Shown here piece after piece: positions 32,731 to 40,327 of a stretch of DNA of 50,764 nt (positions within the stretch are counted from its first letter, which is position 1; each line of letters starts with the position of its first letter). The notes beneath the pieces were generated by a model that worked only from the letters and a program-made list of their open reading frames with translations, had not been told where the DNA came from and made no database searches. The stretch covers positions 1 to 50,764 of the forward strand of contig CAKUJH010000026.1 in NCBI GenBank assembly GCA_934661375.1, written 5' to 3'. The DNA is from an uncultured Victivallales bacterium. GTDB lineage: Bacteria > Verrucomicrobiota > Lentisphaeria > Victivallales > UBA1829. The position numbers were made by a program, and so were the translations under genes.

Positions 32731-35031
32731 TTATCTGATGATTTTTTCTGTTGTTTCCGCCAGTTTTTTCAGCGTGGCGGAGAGTTTTCCGAATGCTTCG
32801 GCATGATCCGGAGCCAGGTCTTTGAGCGGTGTTTCGTAGAACTTGTCCCGAACCGTTTTCCAGGTTTCTTCAAACATTTCGGGATATTCCCATGGAGTAT
32901 GATCATCCGCTTGGATTTTTGCCGCTGCCCATCCTGTATATGCTTCCATTTCCGGCAGATAAACTCCGCTGAAAAGTTCGCTGATGTAGGAACGGCAGTA
33001 ACCGTTTTCCGCATTCCCTTTGAGTGTTTTTTCGAAAAGCGGATAAGTTTCGTGTTTTTTCTCCAGAAGTTTCAAGGCGTCATACAGGGAATAATCCTCG
33101 TGAGCCGCCAGCAGATCCGCTTCCAGACGCACGGTTTCTTTCATGTCTCCGAGACGTTCAAGCACGTTTTCGGCAGAGCATTTTCCGTTGCGCCATTCTT
33201 CCATGGAAAGCGCAAGACGGGCGAAACCGTAGCTCTGCACTCTGGAGACAGTTGTTCTTGCCAGGTCAATGATGTCCCGTCGCATGAATTTGTCCAGATC
33301 GTCCAGATTCAATGCTGAAATTTTCCGGAAAATTTCCGGAGCTGCGTTGATTTTTCCTTCGAAATGTTTCTGTTGTCTTTGCAGTCTGCCGAGGTTTTCC
33401 ACATTCAGAGTGGAAAGCACACTGTTCGACAGCAGGCGGAACAGCATGTCGGAGAAAGAACAGCTCAGCGCGGCGGGGTCCTGCGGTCCTGACCAGCCGG
33501 TCAGTTTTGCCAGCGGAAGAACCCTCCGCCAGATTTCATACATTTCCTCGGTGTGTTTCACATAGCGGCGCCGGCAGAATCCGGGGAGGAATCCGTCGAT
33601 CCGCACCTGATCCGGATTCCAGGCGTTTGCAGGCATGTAGTCCAGCATGAGGGTGTCCGTGTGCGAACATTCCGGCCAGAGAACCAGACCTTTGCACATG
33701 GGATCATCCGCCGCGAGCGGCAGACGGCGTTCGATGATATCGTAATTTCCGCGGATTTCGTTTGCCGGCTCGTAAGCGTGGAAAATGCCGAAGATCCACG
33801 GGAATTTCCGGATGAGACCCCAGTTGGTGAAGTTGTTGATTTCATCCGTGGTGTCGGAAGTGTATTCGAAGATCAGGGTATGTTCCGGGTCGAGTTCCGC
33901 GGTCAGCTCCTGAACTTCTTTCGTATTCCAGTACATGCAGAAATCCCAGCTGCCGATCAGCAGCGGCGCGTTCGGATATTTTTCACGCAGTTTGCTGATG
34001 ATGCGGCGGTAGGTGTAAAGTTTCATCTGATGATTGGAGGCATGATCCTCATAACATCTGCGTTCCGCCAGTCCGATCGTGTGGAAAATTTCCGGCGCGC
34101 CGTATTCCCGGATATGCGTTTCGGTCAGTTTGAAATAATTGTCCAGATTTTTGTCGTCCCGGATGTCCCATACCAGACCGGTCGGCTGGTTGTAGCCTTT
34201 GGTCGCCTGCGGCATGAATTTCGGCTTGACTTTATTCAGAAAATCATACGGAGTCCGGCTGTACCAGTGGGTCATGGTGCCGAGATCTTCCGGATGAAGC
34301 AGGTCGCGTTCCCGTGCATAAGCGAGAATTTTTCTGCGGAGTTCGCCCCGGTATTTCAGGGACCAGAACAGGTTGCGGTCGTCGTACGAACGTTCCTTGG
34401 ATTCCGGCACTTCATATCCCGGATAGTCCACCAGTTCCGGGAAGGCTTTCTGAAACAGATCATCAATCCCGATCCGGAGCATGAACAGATTGAGACGCTT
34501 TTTGAGCATCCAGTCGATTTCCTGTTTCCACTCGTCGAAATCCCAGTGTTCCGCCTGGAAACGGTTCAGGCTCCGGTGTGCGAAATAACGCAGACCGCGG
34601 TATTCGAAACGCGGTCTCGCAGTAATGCTGACACCCGTGATGTCGATCGTTTCCTGCTGCGGAATAATATCGCCGTCCCAGAAATAACGGCAGTCCGCCC
34701 GGAATTCAAAAAAATGGTAGACTCCGTACAGCAATGCGCGGGGACGCCCCCCGGCGATGAACAGCAGATGCCGTCCATTGTCTGCCGCGGAAACCAGCTG
34801 GTAGTCATCGGTATTGGTCCGTATGGTGAACTGCGGAATGACCTTTTCAATGATTTTGCCGTGAGTGAATGCGTTGACCGCATCGGAACCCAGTACGGCA
34901 AGATCGCTTTTTCCGTCGTCTTCCGTGACAACTTCGGGCAGCTGCCCCGTGGCTTTCCGCCAGAGCGCGGCAAATTCATCCGACGCAATTCTGCAGATGC
35001 CTTCCTTTTTCGGAATAAGAATTTTCAGCAT
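32731..35031 (-). CDS. Large glycosidase, GH89-like (alpha-N-acetylglucosaminidase type)
   Basis: The 766-residue protein has an N-terminal alpha/beta domain (about 1-130, ending in RALLYGVYHFFEF) like those preceding GH20, GH67 and GH89 barrels. Next comes a TIM barrel beginning FDEWKQEIDWMLKKRLNLFML, which resembles the GH89 block W-x-x-EIDWM-x-x-x-N-L. A helical C-terminal domain follows from about 480. Candidate catalytic acids include Glu in GLAERRCYED and in VLWPECSHTD. There is no signal peptide. Family assignment is by pattern only; GH115 or DUF4838-type enzymes are alternatives. CAGGGGGGACTC precedes the ATG. Confidence 0.6.
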   Translation of the reverse strand: MLKILIPKKEGICRIASDEFAALWRKATGQLPEVVTEDDGKSDLAVLGSDAVNAFTHGKIIEKVIPQFTIRTNTDDYQLVSAADNGRHLLFIAGGRPRALLYGVYHFFEFRADCRYFWDGDIIPQQETIDITGVSITARPRFEYRGLRYFAHRSLNRFQAEHWDFDEWKQEIDWMLKKRLNLFMLRIGIDDLFQKAFPELVDYPGYEVPESKERSYDDRNLFWSLKYRGELRRKILAYARERDLLHPEDLGTMTHWYSRTPYDFLNKVKPKFMPQATKGYNQPTGLVWDIRDDKNLDNYFKLTETHIREYGAPEIFHTIGLAERRCYEDHASNHQMKLYTYRRIISKLREKYPNAPLLIGSWDFCMYWNTKEVQELTAELDPEHTLIFEYTSDTTDEINNFTNWGLIRKFPWIFGIFHAYEPANEIRGNYDIIERRLPLAADDPMCKGLVLWPECSHTDTLMLDYMPANAWNPDQVRIDGFLPGFCRRRYVKHTEEMYEIWRRVLPLAKLTGWSGPQDPAALSCSFSDMLFRLLSNSVLSTLNVENLGRLQRQQKHFEGKINAAPEIFRKISALNLDDLDKFMRRDIIDLARTTVSRVQSYGFARLALSMEEWRNGKCSAENVLERLGDMKETVRLEADLLAAHEDYSLYDALKLLEKKHETYPLFEKTLKGNAENGYCRSYISELFSGVYLPEMEAYTGWAAAKIQADDHTPWEYPEMFEETWKTVRDKFYETPLKDLAPDHAEAFGKLSATLKKLAETTEKIIR

Positions 35032-35044
35032 GAGTCCCCCCTGT

Positions 35045-36076
35045 TTATTTTTTGAGCAGCCGTTTATAGTTTTCCCCGATGGTGTCCCAGAGTTTCAATG
35101 CGTCCGGCGCGCCGACCACGGTTCCGTAACCGCCCCGGTACGTCCAGGCGGCAATGCGGTCCACTCCCAGTTCCGCGGCAATGTCCGCCCATCTGGCAAC
35201 CTGCGCCCAGTCCTTCGGCTGTTTGTAGTAACCCATGAGCCAGCGTTCGGATTTCTTGCCGTATTTCTTTGCAATGGCGACCGTGCGTTCGGTGATGTCG
35301 CGGAAGAAATCTTCCGGCAGCGCCCAGTTCACGATCGTTGTGGAGAACACGTCGAAATACGGACACGCCGCCACCATGTCCCAGTTGTCGTAGCCTCGGT
35401 ATTCGGAAACGTAATACCCGTTCTGTGTCGCATGGACGCAGCAGGTGATTTCCAGATCCGGGTTGATTTCCTTGAGCGCTCTGGATGTGTCGGACAGCAC
35501 CACCAGAGCTTCGCGCCAGCGGAACTGCTTGACGTCGTTGGTCATATAACGCGGCATGGCATAGCCGTAGTAATCTTCGAAACGTTTGCGGCAGACCGGG
35601 CAGTAGCAGGTCCAGTCATCGGCAACACCGCCCGTGATGGAGGCGATTCCTTTCGGAAAGGCGTAGTGCGGTTCGTCCCAGAAGAAGCCGTCCGGATTGC
35701 ATTCCCGTGCCAGCGTCACGCAAAAATTCTTGAAATAATCGCGGTAGCTGCTGGTGTTGAAACACGCATACGGCAGTTTTTCGCCGGTGAGGGCGGAGAC
35801 CTGACGGTTTTCCACGTTGTCCTGCAGAAATTTGCTGACCTGTTCACCGCCGAAGTATTTGCCGTTGCCCCACGGATCAATCAAAACACGCAGTCCCATT
35901 TCGTGTGCTTTCGCCACGATTTTCGGAATGTTCGGACGCCAGAAATCGAAATCAAATTCTGTAACTGCCAGAATTACCGTCGTGCAGCCGTGTTCGATCA
36001 TTTCCGCGAAATCTTTTTCCGCGTGTTCAACATAGTTCAGCCCGTAATAGCTGATGGATGTTTGCGTGATTGCCAT
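35045..36076 (-). CDS. Putative TIM-barrel glycosidase-like protein
   Basis: The 343-residue product has features of a (beta/alpha)8 barrel: FDFDFWRPNIPKIVAKAHEMG on an early helix, then CNPDGFFWDEPHYAFP with an Asp-Glu pair typical of barrel glycosidases. WTCYCPVCRKRFEDYYG carries a Cys-x-Cys-x-x-Cys cluster that may bind a metal or shape a loop. It is cytoplasmic. I do not recognise a numbered family. The start at 36076 follows AAGGAGACAACAACA. It is the first structural gene after the regulator and precedes the GH89-like gene by 13 bp. Confidence 0.72.
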   Translation of the reverse strand: MAITQTSISYYGLNYVEHAEKDFAEMIEHGCTTVILAVTEFDFDFWRPNIPKIVAKAHEMGLRVLIDPWGNGKYFGGEQVSKFLQDNVENRQVSALTGEKLPYACFNTSSYRDYFKNFCVTLARECNPDGFFWDEPHYAFPKGIASITGGVADDWTCYCPVCRKRFEDYYGYAMPRYMTNDVKQFRWREALVVLSDTSRALKEINPDLEITCCVHATQNGYYVSEYRGYDNWDMVAACPYFDVFSTTIVNWALPEDFFRDITERTVAIAKKYGKKSERWLMGYYKQPKDWAQVARWADIAAELGVDRIAAWTYRGGYGTVVGAPDALKLWDTIGENYKRLLKK

Positions 36077-36123
36077 TGTTGTTGTCTCCTTTATGGGGTT
36101 TATGGTCAAATCGTCCAGATCGT

Positions 36124-37197
36124 TTATTGTATCTTCATCCGGGTGCTTTGGCGTACAACCAGTTTTGAATCCAGGTAGCGGCAGACTCCGCCGTCTATGG
36201 ATTTGAACTTGATTCTTGCATACAGGGATTCAAATGCCAGACGCGCCATATCCTGAACCGGATACGATACGCTGGTCAGCGGCGGATACGTTTCCGCCGC
36301 AGCCGGAAGATCGTCAAATCCTGCTATTGCAGCTTCATCCGGAACCGGAATTCCCAGCTCGTGACACAGATTGATTGTACGGGTCGCAAACAGGTCGTGA
36401 TAACAGAAAATTCCGAGTCTTCCATCCCGTTTCCGTTTCAGCAGTTCCGTGATTTCCCGGCGGCATTGAGCAGGATTGTTGTAATCCAGCCGCAGAATGT
36501 TGGATTCGGGCAGCGGGAAGCCGCTGTCCAGCAGACCTGCCCGGAATCCGAACAGTCGTTGGTCGTGCAGTTTGCCTTGCTGTCCGATATAGGCAAATTC
36601 GGTCAGACCCTGTTCAATCAGATGCTGTGCCATTTCCTGTGCCGCTTTCTGGTTGTTGACCAGAACCGCGTCGCAGCTGACGGTTTCGAGACGGCGTCCC
36701 AGCATAACATACGGAACCGGAAGATTTTTATAGAACGCTTCCTGTTCCGGAGTGGACGCCCAGGGACAGATCAGGATGCCAGCCACCCCCTGACGGCAGA
36801 ACATTTCAAGCCGCTCACATTCCGTCTGGAACTGATAATTGCTGGAAGCGATGATCAGGCTGGCTCCGATGGAATGGGCAAATTCTTCGGCATGACATGC
36901 CAGTTTGGCGAAGTACGGGCTTTCCAGACAAGTTGCCAGAAATCCGATCAGCAGCGGTTTGCCCTGTTCACGCGAACGCGGCAGTATTGCGGCTATCCGA
37001 TGGTTGCGGCCGGATTTTTCCAGAATGCCTTCCTCTTTCAGCCGGCTCAGAATCCGGACTGCTGTTTTCAGGGAAACCTGTTTGTTTTCGCTGAGTTCGC
37101 GGGTGGTCATGAACACGTCGCCGCAGCGGCCTAATTCCCCTGTGGCTATCCCGTCCATCAATTCCCGGACGATCATTTCTGTCTTGATTTGTGGCAT
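36124..37197 (-). CDS. GntR-type HTH / LacI-type ligand-domain transcriptional regulator
   Basis: The 357-residue protein joins an N-terminal winged helix of the GntR type (about 1-75, MTTRELSENKQVSLKTAVRI) to a periplasmic-binding-like sensor of the LacI/GalR type (LLIGFLATCLESPYFAKLA, then GVAGILICPW and AAIAGFDDLPAAAETYPPLT). It should respond to a sugar. It leads the operon, and a pair of inverted half-sites overlaps its own promoter, which suggests autorepression of the whole unit. The next gene starts 47 bp downstream. Confidence 0.92.
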   Translation of the reverse strand: MPQIKTEMIVRELMDGIATGELGRCGDVFMTTRELSENKQVSLKTAVRILSRLKEEGILEKSGRNHRIAAILPRSREQGKPLLIGFLATCLESPYFAKLACHAEEFAHSIGASLIIASSNYQFQTECERLEMFCRQGVAGILICPWASTPEQEAFYKNLPVPYVMLGRRLETVSCDAVLVNNQKAAQEMAQHLIEQGLTEFAYIGQQGKLHDQRLFGFRAGLLDSGFPLPESNILRLDYNNPAQCRREITELLKRKRDGRLGIFCYHDLFATRTINLCHELGIPVPDEAAIAGFDDLPAAAETYPPLTSVSYPVQDMARLAFESLYARIKFKSIDGGVCRYLDSKLVVRQSTRMKIQ

Positions 37198-37209
37198 TGT
37201 TCTACTTTT

Positions 37210-37239
37210 GTTATACTTTGATTTCTCTTTATGTATAAC
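37210..37239. promoter_or_regulatory. Candidate operator of the GntR/LacI-type regulator
   Basis: GTTATAC (37210-37216) and GTATAAC (37233-37239) are inverted half-sites 16 bp apart. The right half overlaps the -10 box of the operon promoter by two bases. A dimeric repressor binding here would block initiation. Confidence 0.5.
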
Positions 37240-37265
37240 TATAATCGAACAATCAGAGAATGCAA
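37238..37265 (-). promoter_or_regulatory. Promoter of the seven-gene carbohydrate operon
   Basis: On the minus strand TTGCAT (37260-37265) and TATAGT (37238-37243) have a 16-bp spacer. The same boxes occur at 6628-6655. Confidence 0.65.
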
Positions 37266-37337
37266 GTCGTTTTTTCTGAAAAAAAAGAATTTCTCTGTTT
37301 TTTTTGTTGAAAGAGCTGTTTTTTATGGGCGGATGTC

Positions 37338-37365
37338 TTGAAAATCCCGAATGTTGCGCTATCTT
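37338..37365 (+). promoter_or_regulatory. Promoter of the CBM9-like lipoprotein gene
   Basis: TTGAAA (37338-37343) and TATCTT (37360-37365) have a 16-bp spacer, 35 bp before the start at 37401. Its position supports that start over the in-frame codon at 37338. Confidence 0.6.
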
Positions 37366-37400
37366 TGAAGCTGTGTGTATTATTTATGGAAAGGAAAACA

Positions 37401-38189
37401 ATGAAAAATCTGAGTGGAATCGTTCGGTGCGCATTGCCTGCCATGTGTCTCGGCCTTGCCGGCTGCGCTTCATTTTCATCTGACAATGCGCCGGAAATCC
37501 GGGCGGCGTATGTCGAAAAAGGTCCGGTGCTGGATGGCTTGCTGAACGACGACGTCTGGAAAAAAGCTCCGGTATACGAGACTGGACTTTCCCGTCAGAC
37601 GCTGAGCAAATCGCGTCCGGAAATCCGGAATTTTTACCGGAACGGTATAACAGACAAAGGGTATTTCCGTCTGCTTCGGGACGACCGGTTCCTGTATATC
37701 GGCGTTGAATTCTATGATAAGGACCTGGAAGCGGAAGGTCTGTCGGATCAGCTGAAGCATGAGACCATGGGGGACGCCGCCGTGATCTGTCTGAAACCGG
37801 ACAACGACCCCGGCTTCTGGACGATCTGCGTAACTCCGCGCAATTACCGGAGTGTGTCGCTGTTCCCCGGCCGCGGACTTCAGGGACTGCCGTCGGTGCT
37901 GCCGGAAAACATTCCTCTGAAAAATCTGCGGACTGCCGCCCGGTTTGACGGTACGTTGAACAGCGCGTTCGATCAGGATGTCAAGTGGACTGCGGAAATT
38001 GCGATTCCGCTGGATGAACTCCAGGTGATGGGTATCCGTCTGACGCCGGAAAGCCGTTGGAAGATTCTGCTGGCACGGCGTAATTATTCCCGTTATCTGC
38101 CTCAGATCGAATCCAGTACAGTTCCGCAGCTGGACCGGAATGATTTCTCATCCTATGAGGAATACGGCAGACTGATCCTGGATAAATGA
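37401..38189 (+). CDS. CBM9-like carbohydrate-binding lipoprotein
   Basis: The 262-residue protein has a lipoprotein signal (MKNLSGIVRCALPAMCLGLA, then lipobox LAGC, Cys22). One beta-sandwich domain of the CBM9/DOMON-like type follows: PVLDGLLNDDVWKKAP, FLYIGVEFYDKDLE, WTAEIAIPLDEL. Such domains bind sugars. No catalytic domain is attached, so it may capture polysaccharide at the cell surface. GGAAAGGAAAACA precedes the ATG. It is divergent from the regulator of the seven-gene operon and might be part of the same response. The next lipoprotein gene follows 91 bp downstream. Confidence 0.8.
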   Translation: MKNLSGIVRCALPAMCLGLAGCASFSSDNAPEIRAAYVEKGPVLDGLLNDDVWKKAPVYETGLSRQTLSKSRPEIRNFYRNGITDKGYFRLLRDDRFLYIGVEFYDKDLEAEGLSDQLKHETMGDAAVICLKPDNDPGFWTICVTPRNYRSVSLFPGRGLQGLPSVLPENIPLKNLRTAARFDGTLNSAFDQDVKWTAEIAIPLDELQVMGIRLTPESRWKILLARRNYSRYLPQIESSTVPQLDRNDFSSYEEYGRLILDK

Positions 38190-38280
38190 CGGCGGAAAAC
38201 ATTCATTGTCCCCCCGTAATTTTTCAGCTGGAACCATTTCCAGCCGGGGTATAAACAAAATAACAAAGGAGCAAGAAAAA

Positions 38281-38703
38281 ATGGACAAGAAAAAAATGAT
38301 GGTCCTGGCAGGGGCTTATGCGGCTGTGCTGACGATGGCGACAGGGTGCCATACCGCGTATGTAAACAACTATGGTTTCGGCTCGACAATGCCGGGGATC
38401 ATCTATTCCGCCCAGACACGGGGAACTTTCATGCTGCCCAAAGCGGAAAATCTGGACGGCGTGGAAAAGCTGGGCATGGTGCGCGGCGAATCCAGTTCCA
38501 TCAATATTCTGACTCTGGTCTCCATCGGGGACGGCGGCATCCATGCGGCAAAAATGGACGCGCTGAACAAATATCCGCAGGCTGATGACATCATCAACGT
38601 GGAAGCAGACAACGAACACACCTCCATTCTCTGCATCTACAACAAGTCGACGACTGTTCTGCGGGGAATGGCAATCAAATACAAGACGGGCAGGAAGCAA
38701 TGA
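38281..38703 (+). CDS. TRL-like lipoprotein
   Basis: The 140-residue protein has a lipoprotein-like signal ending MATGC (Cys22). Its mature part matches the TRL-like family pattern: GESSSINILTLVSIGDGGI, then AAKMDALNKYPQADDIINVE and a C-terminal strand ILCIYNKSTTVLRG. The family is small, secreted and of unknown function; it is often found in spirochaetes and relatives. A ribosome binding site (AACAAAGGAGCAAGAAAAA) precedes the ATG. A GC-rich terminator follows. Confidence 0.72.
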   Translation: MDKKKMMVLAGAYAAVLTMATGCHTAYVNNYGFGSTMPGIIYSAQTRGTFMLPKAENLDGVEKLGMVRGESSSINILTLVSIGDGGIHAAKMDALNKYPQADDIINVEADNEHTSILCIYNKSTTVLRGMAIKYKTGRKQ

Positions 38704-38707
38704 CGGA

Positions 38708-38741
38708 AAAGCCCCGCCGGACAATTCCGCTGCGGGGCTTT
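38708..38741 (+). terminator. Hairpin terminator after the TRL-like gene
   Basis: AAAGCCCCGC (38708-38717) pairs perfectly with GCGGGGCTTT (38732-38741) around a 14-nt loop. The trailing T run is short. Confidence 0.7.
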
Positions 38742-38744
38742 GCT

Positions 38745-39146
38745 TCACGCATTGGCGCGGATATAATCCAGCGTGGCATTGACCATGAGTTCGGAACGAG
38801 ACAGACGGTTATGCTTTGCATAGTCTGTGATTTCCGCAATTTTATCACCAGGAGCAGTGATATTGATCCGTTCCGTTTTTGCCGGAGGGTAAACATTTAC
38901 CGGTACTACGCAGAAAGGAGCATGTTCCAGTTTTGCCCGGAATTCTTTGCCGCTTGATGGAGACGGCAACGCGATGCCGTGTTCAACCATATCGGCGACG
39001 GTAAAATTCAGCAGTTCCTTTGCGTTTGAAATCAGTTCTTCCAGAGTATCTCCTTCGTCCACAACACATTCAAAATCAGCAAAATCCCCGTTGAATCCGC
39101 CGTTTTCATTTTCGTAAACAGCCAAAAAGTAAGTTTTCTTTTCCAT
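38745..39146 (-). CDS. hicB: HicB-family antitoxin
   Basis: The 133-residue protein has the HicB partial RNase-H-like fold (YFLAVYENENGGFNGDFADF, then CVVDEGDTLEELISNAKELL) and a C-terminal ribbon-helix-helix DNA-binding tail (TERINITAPGDKIAEITDYA, SRSELMVNATLDYI). HicB neutralises HicA and represses the pair. AAAGGAGTCGGAAA precedes the ATG. It is downstream of hicA by 12 bp. Confidence 0.92.
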   Translation of the reverse strand: MEKKTYFLAVYENENGGFNGDFADFECVVDEGDTLEELISNAKELLNFTVADMVEHGIALPSPSSGKEFRAKLEHAPFCVVPVNVYPPAKTERINITAPGDKIAEITDYAKHNRLSRSELMVNATLDYIRANA

Positions 39147-39158
39147 TTTCCGACTCCT

Positions 39159-39350
39159 TTACTGTTTTATCCCGGCCTGTTTTAAAATTTTTTTCTGAGT
39201 GTCTTTGCTCATTTCCTTGCCGCCATGATTGTGAAAAGGAAATTTTTTGCCGTTCGGTCCTGTCATCATAATGCAGCTTCCTGCGCCAGTTCGGGTTACT
39301 ACGCATCCTTGCTGTAATAGATATCGGTAAAATTCATTGAAACTGCTCAT
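39159..39350 (-). CDS. hicA: HicA-family toxin lacking the expected active-site histidine
   Basis: HicA toxins are ribosome-independent mRNA nucleases with a double-stranded-RNA-binding-like fold. The 63-residue protein starts at an ATG behind AAAGGAAACATTG. It has the C-terminal family block HNHGGKEMSKDTQKKILKQA. In the GSH (or GSxH) segment that carries the active histidine, it reads GAGSCIMM, with Cys26 and no His within two residues. His40 and His42 are present later. The gene lies 12 bp before hicB. It may be a weak or inactive toxin, or use another residue. Confidence 0.88.
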   Translation of the reverse strand: MSSFNEFYRYLLQQGCVVTRTGAGSCIMMTGPNGKKFPFHNHGGKEMSKDTQKKILKQAGIKQ

Positions 39351-39371
39351 CAATGTTTCCTTTTATTTTAT

Positions 39372-39399
39372 AATATACACATCTTTATTGTGTAGTCAA
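39372..39399 (-). promoter_or_regulatory. Promoter of hicAB with an internal palindrome
   Basis: On the minus strand TTGACT (39394-39399) and TATATT (39372-39377) have a 16-bp spacer. TACACA (39376-39381) and TGTGTA (39389-39394) form an inverted repeat with a 7-nt centre that fills the spacer and touches both boxes, a likely HicB operator. Confidence 0.65.
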
Positions 39400-39445
39400 G
39401 TTGTGTCTTTCAAAAAATACATCTTTTTTATTCTGAAATGGGCAA

Positions 39446-39475
39446 TAAAAAACCACCGGGTGAGCCGGTGGTTTT
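39446..39475 (-). terminator. Intrinsic terminator after dapB
   Basis: AAAACCACCGG (39449-39459) pairs perfectly with CCGGTGGTTTT (39465-39475) around a 5-nt loop. On the minus strand it ends in a T run. Confidence 0.9.
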
Positions 39476-39507
39476 AATTCGAATCGACATTTTTCCGGAA
39501 AAATCCG

Positions 39508-40311
39508 TTATTTCAAACCCAGCACATCCTGCATGTCATACATACCGGGTTTGGCATCCGCCAGATAGCGGGCTGCGCGCAATGCGCCTTTGGCGAAAGT
39601 GTCGCGGCTGGAGGCTTTGTGAGTGAGTTCCACTCGTTCGCCCTGCGCGGCAAACATGACGGTATGATCGCCGACAATATCGCCGCCGCGAACCGCGTGC
39701 ATTCCGATTTCATGTTTGGTCCGGGCGCCGACAATGCCCTGACGTCCATGCCGGACATCCTTGTCGTAATCCCATCCTTTGACCTTCGTGATGACTTCCG
39801 CCAGACTGACCGCCGTTCCGCTGGGAGCGTCTTTTTTCTGGTTGTGATGTGCTTCAATGATTTCAATATCAAAATCATCGGAGAGAGTCTGCGCGGCAAT
39901 CCGGGTCAGGTAAAACAGCAGGTTCACGCCGACACTGAAATTGGTAGTCTGGACGATGCGCGCTCCGTTGTCCGCCAGTTTTTTGAGTTCCGCTTTGTCT
40001 TCGGCAGTCAAGGCGGTGGTTCCGATCACGATGGCAAGACCTTTTGCCGCCGCCAGTTTTGCGTTTTCGACGACGGCGCCGGTGCTGAAATCAATGATGG
40101 CGTCTGCCTGATCGAACAGCGGAGCCAGATTTTCCGTGATTTTGACTCCGAGCGGCCGGACGCCGGCAACGCTGCCCGCATCCATGCCGAGAAATTCCGA
40201 ACCGGGACGTTCCGTTGCGCCCGCCAGCTGCAAATCGCCGGACGCCGCAATGTTGGCGACAAGCCGTCTGCCCATGCGTCCGGCTGCACCCGTAATGATG
40301 ATTCTGATCAT
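39508..40311 (-). CDS. dapB: 4-Hydroxy-tetrahydrodipicolinate reductase
   Basis: DapB reduces hydroxytetrahydrodipicolinate with NAD(P)H in lysine and diaminopimelate synthesis. The 267-residue protein has the nucleotide-binding GAAGRMGR (8-15), IDFSTGAVVEN, IGTTALTAED, and the catalytic block EAHHNQKKDAPSGTA with His155/His156 and Lys160. ATAGGAGAAAATCAC precedes the ATG. It lies 16 bp after the Sel1-repeat gene and ends at a perfect terminator. Other dap genes are not in the window. Confidence 0.97.
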   Translation of the reverse strand: MIRIIITGAAGRMGRRLVANIAASGDLQLAGATERPGSEFLGMDAGSVAGVRPLGVKITENLAPLFDQADAIIDFSTGAVVENAKLAAAKGLAIVIGTTALTAEDKAELKKLADNGARIVQTTNFSVGVNLLFYLTRIAAQTLSDDFDIEIIEAHHNQKKDAPSGTAVSLAEVITKVKGWDYDKDVRHGRQGIVGARTKHEIGMHAVRGGDIVGDHTVMFAAQGERVELTHKASSRDTFAKGALRAARYLADAKPGMYDMQDVLGLK

Positions 40312-40327
40312 GTGATTTTCTCCTATC

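Noticed and set aside
33553..35055. A 500-codon antisense frame opposite the GH89-like gene
   Set aside because: It is a shadow of the sense gene with skewed composition and no recognisable domain.
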